A stretch of 64,000 nucleotides of DNA from Ipomoea triloba (lineage: Eukaryota; Streptophyta; Magnoliopsida; Solanales; Convolvulaceae), in assembly GCF_003576645.1 (NCBI RefSeq), contig NC_044918.1, forward strand, positions 22,721,393 to 22,785,392, in the 5' to 3' direction. Positions 36,986 through 48,231 of this stretch are shown in pieces. Made by a program: the position numbers and the translations under genes. Position 1 is the first letter of the stretch, and each line of letters begins with the position of its first letter. The notes under the pieces were generated by a model. That model made no database searches. It had not been told where the DNA came from and was given only the letters and a program-made list of their open reading frames with translations.

Positions 36986-37271
36986 TTCTTTCAATAATAA
37001 TAATAATTCTTTCAAAATAATAATAGTTCATTTTCAAAAGTTTTGTTCAAAAAAAGAAAAAAAAAAGAAAAAAGACAAGGGGTATGAGAGGAGGCGCAAA
37101 ATTATCTTTACACCAATAAAATTGCCCCTCCTCTTCATTGAATTGCAATTTCTCATTTGGAGGGAATTGCAATTCCACCGAATTGCAATTCCCTCCAACC
37201 GAACGATATAATTCGGCAATTCATTGAATTGCAAGTTCTTTACACACAAATTCATTCCAACCAAACACCCC
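36786..37271. mobile_element. hAT-like MITE, copy 3
   Basis: Starts CAGGGCGTTTAGTTGGAAAT and ends, inverted, TGGGGTGTTTGGTTGGAATG, with the same GGAATTGCAATTCC words and an AAT microsatellite as copies 1 and 2. Confidence 0.65.
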
Positions 37272-39146
37272 ATTAATATCTCAAAATGATCATCTGATTA
37301 TTGAGTTAGTACTTTTTTAGTCATCAATTTTCAATTCGACTAAAACACATATCTTGATTTTCATTTGTTTTTTTTTTTTATCAAAAATAGTTTTCCCTTA
37401 AATTTTTTGTTAAATGGGTGTTAAATCTAAGGGTATTATTATCAAATTCATTAATATGATAATGATTATCTCTTTTATATAATTATGTGGGTTAATTTTC
37501 TCCCTAACTTCTAAAACTTTTTAGTCATAACTTTTAAACTTTCTCTACGAATTTTTCTCCTAACTCCTAAACTTTCTTTAAACTTTTTCTCCCTAAATAC
37601 ATGAACAAAACAAATTTTTTATCTACCACTGTCAAATTTTACTATATGTTTCATAATATTCGTACAAATACTTGTATATTTTGATTTTATTCTTTTAATG
37701 TTTATATTTATAATATATTATTTTTTTTTAACAACAGGGTACTACGAACAGCGGACTACTGTTCTCCAATAGCAATTTGGGGCTGCAAACAATAGCACCT
37801 TATTGCTGTTCGTAGTCCCAAATTGCTATCGTAAATAATAGCTCTTTGTTTGATGCCTAGCAGTATATCAAGTATAGTTACAGTATATCAAGTATAGTTA
37901 CGTTATATAATATTATTAATTTTAATTTTTATTTTATGCAACTAGTAATTATATTTTTAAATATTTTTATTTGAACAATTCTACTACTATAAATGTTAGT
38001 ATTCAATATTGTTATAAATTTCTTATGAAATAGTTTTTTTTTTTTTTTTTTTTTGTTGATGCTTATTAATGTAGTACTATATAAGTAATTAACATATAAG
38101 TCTCACCATATTATGGATAAAAATAATAATGTTAATATGTGTAAAGAACTATATAATAAGAATAATTTTATGATATATTATAACATGTTTTGTAAGAAAA
38201 TTATAAATGATAAAGAATCAAAACATTGAAAGTTTGTAAATGTGTGCAATTTAGAATTTCAATGACTTTTGTAAACTTTTTAAAATAAAAAAGTTGATAA
38301 AAATTTATAAATGTTTTTTTATATAAACTTTTATAGAGTTTTACAAAGTTTTAAAAAGTTTTGAACAGCTGTATGAAAGTCAATAAAAGTTTATTAGTAT
38401 AATTTATCATTTTAAAACTCTTTAAAAGTCTACAAAAGTCATGAACACAAAAAAAATTAAATTTAAAAATAAATAATAAATATTAATTAAAGAAAATAAG
38501 CAAAAAAGAAAGAAGTTTTTAGACTAATTAATAATAAATATGACAGGTAAAATGAGATAGAATAAGTAATTTTTATTTTTATTTTATTATTATTATTATT
38601 TTTTTTTTTTTTTACAGATGATGCTATTTTGAATGAAAATATACTATCTTAATTGATTTGGTTGCTTTTGATCTGAAATAGCAACTGTACTCTACATTTT
38701 TGCAATGAGAAAGAAATCATACTGAAAATTAAATTTTTGTCTTTTTAAACTTTCGTCTAAAATCTACTGAGCCAAAGAGAGTTAGGCCTAAAATGGGTAG
38801 AAAAAATGGCGGTCAAATTATTTAATCAAATGGATAATTCAGATGAATTATTTAATCAAATAAATGGTTAAGATAATTCAGATTAATATTATTAATAGAG
38901 ATTACCTAATTTAACCTTACTTTTATGATTATCCGTTTAAGTTTTCTGTTAAATATTCTCTTCTCTGTTAACATTCCGTTAACTTTTAACTTACCCATTA
39001 ATTTCTATAAGAAAGGTCTTAGGTTCGAACTTCATCTCAATCAAATTTGACATAATTAAGTTTCTCACTCTATTTTACTCTTATTAAATTAAATAAATTA
39101 GTAGCTACAACAAAAAATGATACATATGTATTTGTTTAATTTAGAA
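37272..39146. other. Intergenic stretch, no gene seen
   Basis: Very AT-rich. A small fold-back with TACGAACAGC / GCTGTTCGTA arms and AATTTGGGGCTGC lies at 37739-37830. 39065-39140 recurs in diverged form at 49050-49126. Confidence 0.45.
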
Positions 39147-39300
39147 CTAGTATTTTCACCCGTGCGTTGCACGGAATGAATTTGTTATAATATTTTAAGA
39201 AATATTTGAATCGATATACAATTATATAAATTATAACATCGAATATGAGTATGAATAAGTGTATAAATGCAATTATAGTATGAGTCTTCCTTGGATGCAA

Positions 39301-39470
39301 CAAATATCACAAAAATTCAGTGTTCTAAAATAAGTGATGCAACAAATATCACAAAAATTCAGTGTTCTAAAATAAGTGTATAAACAAATATCACAAAAAT
39401 TCAGTGTTCTAAAATAAGTGTATAAATGCATATCACAAAAATTCAGTGTTCTAAAATAAGTGTATAAATG
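39301..39470. repeat. 42-bp minisatellite, four units
   Basis: Units start at 39301, 39343, 39385 and about 39429, sharing AATATCACAAAAATTCAGTG, TTCTAAAATAAGTG. Frames crossing it read as repeats and are not genes. Confidence 0.9.
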
Positions 39471-39657
39471 CAATAGGTAGATACTTTACATTATTGCATC
39501 ATATTCATTAATTTAATTACTTGTCGGTTAGTTATTGCATGATCTTGAGGTACACTTATATTTTGATATTCAGTAAGTATAACTATATTAGAGAAAAAAT
39601 TTACATGGGAGGAATGAGATAATCAGTTGAGTAATTGTTGGTTGATCGTAGAGCGTT

Positions 39658-39732
39658 GTGTTGGAGGAAGAAGATGATATATAGTGAAGATGATATTGCC
39701 CTTCACTATATATCATCTTCTTCCTTCAACAC
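39658..39732. other. Short near-perfect hairpin, 32-bp stem
   Basis: The left arm 39658-39689 (GTGTTGGAGGAAGAAG...) pairs with 39701-39732 (...CTTCTTCCTTCAACAC) with one mismatch around an 11-base loop. It lies inside the Helitron. It could be a small-RNA precursor or a fold-back transposon core. Confidence 0.8.
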
Positions 39733-39937
39733 GTTGATATTCTCTGGACAAATAACTGTTGGAAAAAAATTAGCATAAAATGGCATTTTACTGGCAATAT
39801 TGTGGTACAAATATATGTGGGGTCCACTTTCGATTTGGGTCGGGTCAAAGTGGATTCGTGTTCTTCGTAGTTAGACGAAAAGATTGATATATTGTACGCT
39901 CAAAACTGATAATGGGTGAATGAGAAATTGGTTCTCA

Positions 39938-40230
39938 AAGTTGACCCATTTGAGTTAGAAAAATTTAGAGAAAAACCTTTCAAGTAACTTTTGTCCCACA
40001 TTGGTTTGCACCACTACTTATAGAAGAGTTTTTCAAAGGCTTATTGAATTGTATAGCATAGAGGCTCTCTCTCGCGCGCAAGGGGGGGAGGGGGGTGCAA
40101 ATGAAATCCCAAAATGAACTTAAAAAGGCTTGACTCGTGCGCCGACAACTGCATGCACGAATGTCGTTCAGAAAATTGGTTGGCCTTGCGGGTTGAATTA
40201 TGCCAAATTTTCATATTTTTTACAATATTA
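39938..40230 (+). repeat. Dispersed LTR-like repeat, copy 2
   Basis: Diverged copy of 1-270 with the same ordered landmarks (TTGACCCATTTGAGTT to TTATGCCAAATTTTC). It sits inside the Helitron close to its 5' end, so it either inserted there or was captured. Confidence 0.6.
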
Positions 40231-40251
40231 CGCATTTATTAATAGTATAGA

Positions 40252-41327
40252 TTGCATTGCAGAGAAATATATATACTGAATTACTACCATTAGTAATTCT
40301 AGTCTAGAATTGTATTACGAATAGGAACGTAGGGAAGAATATATTTTATTAGGAATTCTATTTTAATTTACAATTGTATTAGAGATAGGAATTGTATTAC
40401 CATATTTTACAATATTACGCACACCAAAATATTATAGGTCTGTTTTGGGCGGGAAGTTAAAACTGAGGATATTGTTTTTATTAATAGTATAGATATAGAT
40501 TGCATTGCAGAGAAATATATATACTGAATTACTACCATTAGTAATTCTAGTCTAGAATTGTATTACGAATAGGAACGTAGGGAAGAATATATTTTATTAG
40601 GAATTATATTTTAATTTACAATTGTATTAGAGATAGGAATTGTATTACCATATTTTACAATATTACGCAAACCATAATATTATAGGTCTGTTTTGGGCGT
40701 GAAGTTAAAATTGAGGATATTGTTTTTATTAATAGTATAGATTGCATTGCAGAGAAATATATATACTGAATTATTACCATTAGTAATTATAGTCTAGAAT
40801 TGTATTACGAATAGGAACGTAGGGAAGAATATATTTTATTAGGAATTCTATTTTAATTTACAATTGTATTAGGGATAGGAATTGTATTACCATATTTTAC
40901 AATATTACGCAAACCATAATATTATAGGTCTTTTTTGGGCGGGAAATTAAAACTGAGGATATTGTTTTTATTAATAGTATAGATTGCATTGCAGAGATAT
41001 ATATATACTGAATTATTACCATTAGTAATTATAGTCTAGAATTGTATTACGAATAGGAACGTAGGGAAGAATATATTTTATTAGGAATTCTATTTTAATT
41101 TACAATTGTATTAGGTATAGGAATTGTATTACAATATTTTACAATATTACGCACACCAAAATATTATAGGTCTGTTTTGGGCGGGAAGTTAAAACTGAGG
41201 ATATTGTTTTTATTAATAGTATAGATATAGATTGCATTGCAGAGAAATATATATACTGAATTATAACCATTAGCAATTCTAGTCTAGAATTGTATTACGA
41301 ATAGGAACGTAATAGGAACGTAGGGAA
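40252..41327 (-). repeat. Tandem array of Helitron 5'-end units
   Basis: Four full units (40252-40493, 40500-40741, 40742-40983, 40984-41225) and one truncated unit (41232-41327). Each full unit is 242 bases, with occasional 6-base ATAGAT spacers. On the minus strand every full unit begins TCTATACTATTAATA, a Helitron 5' terminus, and carries AACTTCCCGCCCAAAACAG. Units differ by only a few bases. A lone partial unit with the same end lies at 48557-48690. Confidence 0.85.
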
Positions 41328-41336
41328 GAATCGATG

Positions 41337-41847
41337 CAGTCGTTATATCGTAGACCACAGTCCACAATTGTGGACCGTGGTCACTAATATTACAGTTCAT
41401 TTCAAAAGATATTGCTTTACATTTATTTTTATATTATCGAATGGAAACTATAGTTATATCGAAATGTAACTATAGTTGTGTTGAAATGTAACTGTAGTGT
41501 ATATGAAATGATACTGAATAACAGTTTACATTTGTGTTTTATATTATCGAATGAAACTGTAGTTATATCGAAATGTAACTGTAGTTGTGTTGAAATGTAA
41601 CTGCAGTGTAAATGAACTGATATTGAATAACAGTTTCACATTTGTTGTTTTTATATTATCGAATGAAACTGTAGTTATATCGAAATGTAACTGCAGTTGT
41701 GTCGAAATGTAACTATAGTTGTGTTGAAATGTAACTGCAGTGTATATGAACTGAAAGTGAATGGCGCGGAACGGAAGTTGTTTCATCTGTCTGTTTCATT
41801 AATCAAAACGACGTCGTTTTGATGCGCGATCCACGATATAATTTGCG
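41337..41847. mobile_element. Mutator-like MITE 4 with perfect 9-bp target duplication
   Basis: Flanked by GAATCGATG at 41328-41336 and 41848-41856. Terminal repeats are TTATATCGTAGACCACAG (left) and, inverted, TTATATCGTGGATCGCG (right). Inside are three units of about 117 bases (TATTATCGAATG, ACTGTAGTTATATCGAAATG, TAACTGCAGTGTA), then CAAAACGACGTCGTTTTG (41804-41821). Best-preserved member of its family here. Confidence 0.85.
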
Positions 41848-41856
41848 GAATCGATG

Positions 41857-42319
41857 AACAACCATACAAATACTCCGTATCATTTTATAAATAATACGGA
41901 GTAATACTTATTCATTTCTATTAGACTAAACAACTTTATGCGCATTAATATTTTATTAAGATATTTTTAAATGTTCTATTATCAATTATCTAGTTAAAGT
42001 TGGTTGCAGTTGTATTTAATTAATAACATCAAGAACTTGCAACTATCTTTTAGATATACTATCAAAATTTTTATAGAAGTGCATACATTTTTTTTATATT
42101 TGTAAAATTCATCATTTGTATTTAACTATATTACATGTCTATTGAACTATATATTGTTGCATGCCAATTTTTCTTTTTAACTTCATCTAATTTTTAAAAA
42201 TAATTGTGACATTATTATTGCTATATAGAAATTTATTCCTACATAAATGATGTTGATATTCAAAGTTTAAAAATGTGAAAGATAAAATATACAATTATTA
42301 TGAATTTAACATAATTTTT
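41857..42319. other. Intergenic stretch, no gene seen
   Basis: AT-rich; may be the body of a Helitron ending at 42347. Confidence 0.35.
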
Positions 42320-42347
42320 TACGTACATCGCATAGGTAAAACACTAG
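42320..42347 (+). mobile_element. Candidate plus-strand Helitron 3' end, decayed
   Basis: ACGTACATCGCATAGG followed by TAAAACA and CTAG then T resembles the hairpin-plus-CTAG end with a few C-to-T type changes. The stem no longer pairs well. Confidence 0.4.
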
Positions 42348-42455
42348 TTTAATTCTTAACTGCAGAGTACTATTTTGCACTAGTTATCCTTATAATAATT
42401 AAATCTTCAACAAAAATTAGTCGAAATGTGTCACATATCTAGCTCAGAATTAATC

Positions 42456-43081
42456 CTGTGTCGTAAAAATCGGCTTAGGTGCTAGGCGCCAGTTAGTCGA
42501 CCAGCCGACTAGGCGCTTGACTCAATAGACTGAGTTAACTTGGCTCTAACTCGACTGACTTGGTCAATTTTTTAATGGGATTTTCACTCAAAATAACATC
42601 GTTTTGAGTGAAAAATCTCAAATTAACCTAGAATCCCTAGCATCGGCAAAGTAAAAAATAAAAATAAAAATGCAAAGCTTCTTCGTAGCTCCTTTCCTTC
42701 TCCAACAAACACAAAGCTCTTCTCCTTTTCCAATCTCTAGTCGTTTTTCAGTGTTGCGTGCTCCTTCTCCGGCCGAACTTGCTTGTCCTTCGCTTGCACG
42801 TCTTCTCTAACTTCTCATCGTCGCCTGATCGCCGGTATTAACGTTGCCTTAGTAGTTAGTATTAACTTCATTAGTGTCGTATTAACTTTGCCTTAGTATT
42901 TCACTATTGCCTTTGCCAATTGACCCAATTTGCCTAAGTATAGTAATACATATGTCATATGTTAAATGGAAATTGCCTTACTCCCACTGTGTTTTCTTTT
43001 AAAAAAAAAAAATAGTCGAGCGCCTAGGTGTTAGGTGTCTCCGGGACGCTTAATTAGCACCTAGCGCATTCTACAACACTG
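42456..43081. mobile_element. hAT-like non-autonomous element
   Basis: Left end CTGTGTCGTAAAAATCGGCT and inverted right end CAGTGTTGTAGAATGCGCTA both lead into GGTGCTA-type text. The flanks AATTAATC and GATCAATC match at 6 of 8 positions. The interior (42660-42860) has a CT-rich, less AT-biased stretch that looks like leader or captured sequence. Confidence 0.55.
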
Positions 43082-43317
43082 GATCAATCAACTTTAACAT
43101 TTCTTTTGGAGAAAAAAAAAGTATGGTTTCATAAGTGAAAAGTTTAATTTTTTTTATTGAACATTTAATTAGAAGTATCAAATGTGGTTTAAAAAAAAAG
43201 TTAAAATTATGCATCAAATTTTTGTATAAAGAAAAGAAGTAATATAAATACTAAAATGTTTTTGTGTAATAATTAATAATAATAATATATCATTTTCTTC
43301 CTTTCCCTTTTCTTTGT

Positions 43318-43400
43318 AGGATGAATTGCAAATTTCCTCCAACCAAACAATATAGTTTCTCCTTTCATGAATTGCAATTTATGCCAACCAAACACCTCAT
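43318..43400. mobile_element. hAT-like MITE fragment, copy 4
   Basis: Contains GATGAATTGCAAATTTCCTC, CAACCAAACA and a CCAACCAAACACCTCAT terminus of the 28734 family. One end is missing. Confidence 0.5.
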
Positions 43401-43936
43401 AAATTGTTGCTATGATCGCAACGAAGAAGAAGAAAACTTTCAAGGCAAAGAAGAAAACAAAAGTTACTTTCAAAGCAAAACAAAAGTTTTGGTCGTTAAC
43501 ATAAATTGAAAGTTAAAACATTGTTTAAAAAATAGACAAAATAATGTCGTATTGATGTTTGGTCCACATTGCTATGTGAATCATGATCCATAATAAAATT
43601 TATCATATAATAGAGTTTGGTTTAAAAATAAATAATGGGTGACTTGAGTTCTAATACTTGCCTTGCTATATATAAATAGAATGATGTGACCGGTAAGAAA
43701 TGAATAACAGAGCATTTGCATATCCATAGAAAATAAAAGTAGACGACCATTTGGGAGTACGAATTGATTCATTATATTCTTGATCAAATTTTACAGTTTG
43801 AGATATATTTTTCTTGCACTTATGATTTATAGTTAATTCGCGTTAAGCTTATATCTTGTATATATTACATGTTGTTATAGTATTTTGCATATTAAAATGT
43901 TGTATTTACAAAATAGGTGCAAATTATATCATGGAT
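43401..43936. other. Intergenic stretch, possible Mutator-like MITE debris
   Basis: 43559-43615 (TTGGTCCACATTGC ... ATCATATAA) and 43925-43941 (ATTATATCATGGATCACGG) resemble termini of the Mutator-like MITE family. Element A appears to have inserted in such sequence, since CCACGGTCCATTATG follows its right LTR. Confidence 0.4.
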
Positions 43937-43941
43937 CACGG

Positions 43942-44117
43942 TATGAGTTATGTTATTATGTTATTATTTTTATATCCTATAGTATTTGTTTTTTAGTGGC
44001 TATAACTTAGTCATCACATGTTACCGGTAGAATAGGAGAGCCCTGATTAGCTCAGTTAAAAGGATCTCTCTCTCTCATGTATCTTCGGTTAATCAATCTG
44101 AAAACCATTCGCTAATC
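43942..44117 (+). repeat. 5' LTR of element A
   Basis: 176 bases, from TATGAGTTATG (TGTGAG in the 3' copy) to TTCGCTAATC. Unusually short for a copia LTR. A CT microsatellite lies near its right end. The primer-binding site follows directly. Confidence 0.9.
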
Positions 44118-44132
44118 TGGTATCAGTTGCGA
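44118..44132 (+). promoter_or_regulatory. Primer-binding site of element A
   Basis: TGGTATCAG matches the start of the initiator tRNA-Met complement; the following bases (TTGCGA) depart from the usual AGC. Confidence 0.75.
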
Positions 44133-44195
44133 TAGGAACGCCTTTCTCCCAAAACTTCGTAAACCAGCCGTTGCGTGACTTTCCGATCGGCCAGC

Positions 44196-45245
44196 ATGGC
44201 TACTCCACCGCCCGACGGAACTTTAGTCACCACCAACACCTCTGTTCCGCCGCCTGTTACACCCACCGCGTTAACTGCGGCTCACCACTTCGTCTCGGTG
44301 AAACTAACGGCGCGCAACTACCTCCACTGGCGAACCCAGTTGGTTCCTTTCCTTCGCGGCCAAGGCCTTCTAGGCTTCCTTGACGGCTCGTCCCCGTGTC
44401 CTCCGGCGGTCGTCATCCCCTCCGCGCAACCAACCGGCGCTGTAGCGTCGGCCTCACCTCCACCACCAAACCCAGCCTACCACGCCTGGATCCAACAAGA
44501 TCAATCGATCTTATCCCTTCTAATCTCGTCGCTCACCGACGAGGTTATGTACCTCGCTGTCAGCCGGAATACCGCGCAGGAGGTATGGAATGCCATCACC
44601 GCCGCACTTGCCTCCTCGTCACGTTCGCGGTGCTTGAGTCTCCTCGGGCAGTTCCAGACGTTAAGGCAGGGCAACAGCACTCCAGCTGAGTATCTCGGGA
44701 AGGCACAAATGATTGTGGAGGTGCTATCGCTTGCTGGCCGGCCACTTTCTCCCGACGAGCAGGTTCTCTACGCTCTCCGGGGGTTACGTCCAGAATACCG
44801 GTCCATGGCGAGTGCCCTTACTGTTTCCACCGCGACAGTCACCCTGCAACAACTAGCTGATCATCTGCAAAATCAAGAATTTATAAATTCTGATGATTTT
44901 TCCCTTGCAGAAGCAGTGCAACAGCCGCAGACACCCACGGCTTTTTACGCTGGTCGCGGTAGAGGAAACGACTCCGGTGGTCGGCAGCCTTCCAATGGTC
45001 GGGGCAGAAACTGGCGTGGCAGAGGAAACGGCGGCAGGAGCCGAGGCGGCGGTGGAGGTCCCCATTGCCAAATCTGCCGTTCTCACGGCCACACTGCGGT
45101 CTATTGTAACAAGCGCTATGCAGATCGACCTGCAGCCCGTGCGAATGTTGCAGTTGGCGCCGAATCCCTTGCTACTTCTGATGTTTGGTTTCCCGACACG
45201 GGAGCCTCATCACACGCCACGCCCGACGCACACATGATGGATCAC
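44196..45245 (+). pseudogene. Element A gag and start of protease
   Basis: The first in-frame ATG is at 44196. The first 230 or so residues are a copia Gag (RNYLHWRTQLVPFLRGQGLL block, PDEQVLYALRGL block). A Gly/Arg-rich stretch is followed by a CCHC zinc knuckle, C-QI-C-RSHG-H-TAVY-C. The aspartic protease begins with DTGASSH. A frameshift near 45245 ends the frame, which otherwise stops at 45320. Gag packages element RNA in particles; protease would cut the polyprotein. Confidence 0.85.
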
Positions 45246-46369
45246 TCCGAGGCAATGGCGCAGGTTTGGGAGTCTCACGTGTGGGTCATGCGGTTATTCC
45301 TTCAAATTCCAAACCCTTAGCAATGTCCAATATTCTTCACGTCCCGAAATTGTCGTTGTCCCTTCTTTCAGTCTTTAAATTCACTAATGAAAACAATGTA
45401 TTTTTTGAATTCCATAACGATTGTTTTCTTGTGAAGGATTGCAACACTCCCCAAGTTGCCACGGTGGGCGGTCTATACAAGTTGCCGCTCCCCAAGTTTC
45501 ATTCTGCGTTTGTGTCTGCAAAAGCCTCGTCAGCCGTGTGGCACCAGCGGCTAGGGCACCCTCATGGTCAAGTCCTGCGTCAAGTCCTACAACATTGTCC
45601 GGTTTCAGTCAATAATTTAATAAATTCAAATCTTTGTACAGCGTGTCAACTTGGAAAATCGTCACGCTTTCCTTTAGATAGGGTCGCAAACAGTAGCAAA
45701 AATGTACTCGATTTAGTGTACACGGACATTTGGGGTCCGTCACCAGTTATTTCTGCTTCCGGGTCCCGTTACTTTGTACTGTTTGTAGATGATTTTTCCC
45801 GATTTTGCTGGTTTTATCCGTTAAAGTTAAAATCGGACATATATAAAATATTTGATTCTTTCCGGGCTATGGTAGAACGGCGGTTTTCGCATTCTATCAA
45901 AGCCATCCAGTCTGACCTAGGGGGTGAATACCTCCGATTACACAAACTCTTTGACACTCTCGGTATTATTCATCGTCAGTCGTGCGCGTATACCCACGAG
46001 CAAAATGGGCGTGTCGAGCGCCGGAATCGACACATTGTTGAAACCGGCCTTGCCTTATTAGCAAACAGTTCAACACCTAAAATATATTGGGATTATGCCT
46101 TCGAAACAGCTACACATCTAATCAATTGTCTTCCGTCATCGGCCATAAAATTTCAAAGTCCTCACTTTCGGTTATTCCAAACTTAGCCCAACTATAACTT
46201 CTTTCGAGTCTTTGGTTGCCAATGTTTCCCACATCTACGACCCTACAACCGACATAAAATTGAATATCGGTCGGCGTCCCGTGTCTTCTTAGGTTACCCG
46301 GTTTCCTATAGGGGTTATCGCTGCATGGATCTTAACACTGGGACTACCTATATCTGTCGTCATGTCTGA
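45246..46369 (+). pseudogene. Element A protease remainder and integrase
   Basis: Reads in a frame shifted from gag. It shows the gag-pre-integrase block (LWHQ-type VWHQRLGHP), a zinc-binding H-H-C-C set, and the integrase catalytic triad context (DLVYTDIWGP, IQSDLGGEY and the E of NGRVERRNRH). It is interrupted by TAG at 46184-46186 and TGA at 46367-46369. Integrase would insert element cDNA into the genome. Confidence 0.85.
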
Positions 46370-46382
46370 TTTAACGAAGCTG

Positions 46383-48226
46383 TTTTTTCCCTTTGCAGAA
46401 CACTCTATTTTTCAGGTGGATCCTTCTGAAGGACCTAGCAGAGTACCATGGGGAGCTAGCCCAGTGGTGTGCACAACACCATCGAACCTGAGTACTCCTG
46501 CCTTACCCTTGGCACAGGAACCTCCTCCGCTGCCTATTCAGGCCCCACCTCCTCACACTAGGTCCCAAACTACCACCAGTCAGTCACAGGCTGGAGCAAG
46601 TCAATCTCAGACTGACGGCCACGCAATGCGCACACGTCGCAAGACTAAAGGTACAGGAGAACAGTTCTACGCTCTCAACACCACTACTGAGCCAACCTGT
46701 TACTCCCAGGCTGTTGGTCACCCCCAGTGGCGGGACGCTATGGATCAAGAATTCAACGCGTTGCTCCATAACAACACTTGGAGGCTTGTTCCCCCGTCTC
46801 CACAGATGAACATAATCGGCTGCAAATGGGTATTCCGCACTAAGCGGAAAGCTGACGGCACAGTTGAACGTCACAAGGCCCGTCTTGTTGCCAAAGGTTT
46901 CAATCAAGTAGCTGGAGAGGATTTCTTTGACACCTTCAGCCCAGTGGTGAAACCCACGACAGTCCGGTTACTATTCTCTCTAGCTGTGTCAAACAATTGG
47001 ACTATGCGTCAACTTGACGTTCACAATGCGTTTCTCAACGGTCACCTATCTGAGACAGTTTACATGAAGCAACCACCCGGATACGAGGATCCCGTGCACC
47101 CGAGTCATGTCTGTCATCTTCAACGCTCTTTGTATGGCCTTAAACAAGCGCCGAGAGCCTGGTTCAACCGCCTACATGAGTTCTTAACTACTGCAGGGTT
47201 CTCTGCCTCCAAAACTGATGTCTCGGGTTTCTCGCACATACAGCGGGAACATCTCGGGTTTATCTACTGGTATACGTCGACGACATCATCATTCTCGGGA
47301 ACGATGTATCACTCATAGACTCATTATTACAGCGGCTTTCTCGCACTTTCAAAATCCGAGACCTAGGAACGCCTGGTTTTTTCCTCGGCATTGAAACCAT
47401 TTCAGACAAGTCCGGTTATCTTCTCTCTCAGCGCAGATATATGAAGGATATCCTCTCTCGTGCTGGTATGACAGATTGCAAACCTCTCGTAACGCCTGCT
47501 GCCTTAACGCAACCAGTTGCACCATCACTGGAGCCGTTTGACAATCCGACACAGTATCGCCGCATTGTTGGAGCACTGCAATATCTCACAATCACTCGAC
47601 CTGATCTTTCATACTCGGTCAACAGGCTATGTCAGTTTATGCACTCGCCCACTGCAGATCATTGGGGATTACTGAAACGAGTGCTGCGGTATGTCAAGGG
47701 AACTCAGGGTTATGGTCTTCGGTTATCACGGTCCTCCTCCACAGAGATACATGCTTACTCGGACTCTGACTGGGCTGGATGTCCTGTAGACCGCAAGTCT
47801 ACAAGTGGTTACGCAGTTTTTTATGGGGACAACCTTATTTCTTGGCTATTTCGCAAGCAGCGCACTGTGGCCCGCTCATCTACTGAAGCAGAGTACAAAG
47901 GTCTAGCAGATGTTTCGGCTGAAGTTACCTGGGTCATATCATTACTCCGGGAGTTAGGCCTCGATTCTGGGCGACCTGCTCACCTATGGTGTGATAATCT
48001 TGGTGCCACCTATCTCGCCACAAACCCGGTCTTTCATGCACGGACTAAACACGTGGAAATAGACTATCACTTTGTTCGAGACAAGGTTGCTACTGGTGAG
48101 TTCACGGTGAACTTTATGTCTACACAGGATCAACTTGCAGATATTTTCACTAAACCGCTGCCAGGCCCGCGCTTTCAAGCTCTCCGTAGCAAGCTCAATG
48201 TTGAAGAGCTACAACCTTGTGCTTGA
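46383..48226 (+). pseudogene. Element A reverse transcriptase and RNase H
   Basis: A frame change in a T6 run (46383-46388) opens this segment. RT motifs include QLDVHNAFLNGHL, SLYGLKQAPRAW and YVDDIII (47273 onward). RNase H shows YSDSDWAG, SSTEAEYKGL and LWCDNLGA, ending EELQPCA before the stop at 48224-48226. A further frameshift lies between about 47220 and 47272. Confidence 0.85.
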
Positions 48227-48231
48227 GGGTG

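Larger units (their letters stand above)
39147..40251 (-). mobile_element. Helitron (non-autonomous), minus strand
   Basis: The 3' terminus is at 39147: on the minus strand a CCGTGC-AAC-GCACGG hairpin (39160-39174) is followed by GTGAAAATA and CTAG, then a T in the flank. That is the classical plant Helitron 3' end. The 5' terminus at 40251 reads TCTATACTATTAATA after an A, the common Helitron 5' end. There is no Rep/helicase gene inside. It contains a 42-bp minisatellite, a 32-bp-stem hairpin and an LTR-like repeat. The true 5' end may instead be one of the further copies of that end lying to the right. Confidence 0.7.

Noticed and set aside
39273..39473. Regular repeat that could be taken for a CRISPR array or a repeat protein
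   Set aside because: Units are contiguous 42-bp minisatellite copies with no unique spacers, inside plant transposon DNA. The frame is a by-product of 42 being divisible by three.
44175..44195. GTG at 44175 as the gag start of element A
   Set aside because: An ATG seven codons downstream at 44196 is the natural eukaryotic start.
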